From JBPBPI01 sp050954885 (GTDB taxonomy: Bacteria > Pseudomonadota > Alphaproteobacteria > Caedimonadales > Caedimonadaceae), in contig JBPBPI010000148.1 in assembly GCA_050954885.1 (NCBI GenBank), positions 1 through 24,880 of the forward strand: 24,880 nt of DNA. Direction: 5' to 3'. Below the pieces are notes generated by a model. The model was not told the origin of the DNA, made no database searches, and was given only the letters and a program-made list of their open reading frames with translations. Positions 24,434-24,880 of the stretch are shown here, in pieces. Numbering within the stretch: the stretch's first letter is position 1; every line of letters starts with the position of its first letter. The translations under genes were made by a program, and so were the position numbers.

Positions 24434-24802
24434 ATGAACATGACATTCCATAATATCAATAAATTTTGTTGTCTTGTTTTGATAACAATAATTTTTGGAT
24501 TTAGCCCTTTGATTTGGGCTGTTGAAGAAGGATCTGAAGAAGAGAACAAAACCTTGGTTGCCCTTCCCGATATATCAAGTTTTGAAACAGATATTCCAGA
24601 AGAAATTCAAAAATATGTCCTTTACTGGGCCCCTGATGAGATATTTAATCCTTTAAGTTTAACATCCAAAACAATGAACAGACGGGTTCAAGAATTTCTT
24701 TTTGAAAAACAACATAAACACAATAAAAAACCTCTTCTTTTAGAACTTATAAGCCCTCACAACAAATGGGTAAATTATTATTTAAACCCGAGTTGCGTTT
24801 AA
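24434..24802 (+). CDS. small exported protein with an F-box-like segment
   Basis: The family is not firmly recognised. The 122-residue product has a Sec signal peptide: a short polar start, a hydrophobic core at about residues 11-26 and a likely cut after IWA (29). A short acidic linker (VEEGSEEENK) follows. Residues about 53-92 contain DIPEEIQKYVLYWAP, then LSLTSKTMNRRVQEFLF. The pattern of Leu/Ile-Pro-Glu-Glu, a hydrophobic helix, and Leu-xx-Thr/Val-Ser-Lys is that of F-box domains, which in eukaryotes bind Skp1 in ubiquitin ligases. The rest is short and ends after a Tyr/Asn-rich stretch, so the gene may be a truncated copy. There is no Shine-Dalgarno sequence, and a TATAAT lies only 8 bases before the ATG, so the start is uncertain. 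Exported proteins of this kind suggest a host-associated bacterium. Confidence 0.65.
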   Translation: MNMTFHNINKFCCLVLITIIFGFSPLIWAVEEGSEEENKTLVALPDISSFETDIPEEIQKYVLYWAPDEIFNPLSLTSKTMNRRVQEFLFEKQHKHNKKPLLLELISPHNKWVNYYLNPSCV

Positions 24803-24880
24803 GGATTCAAATTAAGGATGCTTTCTAATGATGGCTTATCATCTCTGAGTTGGTAATTGATCAATCCGGCCATCAGATGA
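24799..24880 (-). CDS. possible 3' end of a gene entering from the right edge
   Basis: On the minus strand a frame is open from the window edge to a TAA at 24801-24799, giving 26 residues ending in KPSLESILNLNP. The composition is protein-like, and its stop overlaps the stop of the F-box-like gene in convergent fashion. The stretch is too short to identify or to exclude chance. Confidence 0.25.
   Translation of the reverse strand, partial: HLMAGLINYQLRDDKPSLESILNLNP

Noticed and set aside
24778..24828. Alternative C-terminus for the F-box-like protein in the -1 frame (PELRLRIQIKDAF)
   Set aside because: It reads protein-like and would imply a frameshift near 24775, but thirteen residues are too few to distinguish from chance without homologues.
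1..24880. CRISPR arrays, insertion sequences, tRNA or rRNA genes
   Set aside because: I saw no regularly spaced long repeats, transposase genes, terminal inverted repeats with target duplications, or tRNA/rRNA-like sequence in the window.

Overview
This window is dominated by a complete division and cell-wall (dcw) cluster on the minus strand. Reading from about 20.26 kb down to 1.77 kb, the order is mraZ, rsmH, ftsL, ftsI, murE, murF, mraY, murD, ftsW, murG, murC, murB, ddl, ftsQ, ftsA, ftsZ. All sixteen genes look intact and carry their family motifs. Many junctions are overlaps of the ATGA/GTGA type or gaps of only a few bases, so the cluster probably behaves as one long, translationally coupled operon. 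It encodes the cytoplasmic steps from UDP-MurNAc to lipid II (murB, C, D, E, F, ddl, mraY, murG) plus divisome proteins (ftsL, I, W, Q, A, Z). MurE has the meso-diaminopimelate selection motif, so the peptidoglycan is of Gram-negative type.

The order, with ddl between murB and ftsQ and the ftsQ-ftsA-ftsZ ending, fits an alphaproteobacterium. Three things suggest a host-associated lineage such as Holosporales or Paracaedibacter-like bacteria: the AT-rich intergenic DNA, a small secreted protein with an F-box-like segment at the right edge, and a decayed accessory gene at the left. This placement is an inference from gene order and character, not from a database match.

Layout: 1-1704 holds a frameshifted gene of unknown function on the plus strand, ending at a hairpin (1719-1758). 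1773-20260 is the dcw operon. 20261-20708 is a long AT-rich intergenic region with a four-copy 10-bp repeat array resembling MraZ operators laid over a candidate mraZ promoter, two perfect DnaA boxes and a run of three TTAA half-sites at CtrA spacing. 20709-21203 (minus) is a small exported cysteine-rich protein with its own terminator. 21553-24321 (plus) is a full-length polA with intact proofreading residues. 24434-24802 (plus) is the exported F-box-like protein. A possible partial reading frame enters from the right edge on the minus strand.

The large genes flanking 20.3-21.5 kb are transcribed away from it on both sides. With the DnaA and CtrA-like sites, this makes the region a candidate replication origin or at least a DnaA/CtrA-controlled regulatory hub. 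The dcw genes themselves are ordinary. The points most worth checking are this regulatory region, the two secreted accessory proteins and the broken gene at the left edge.
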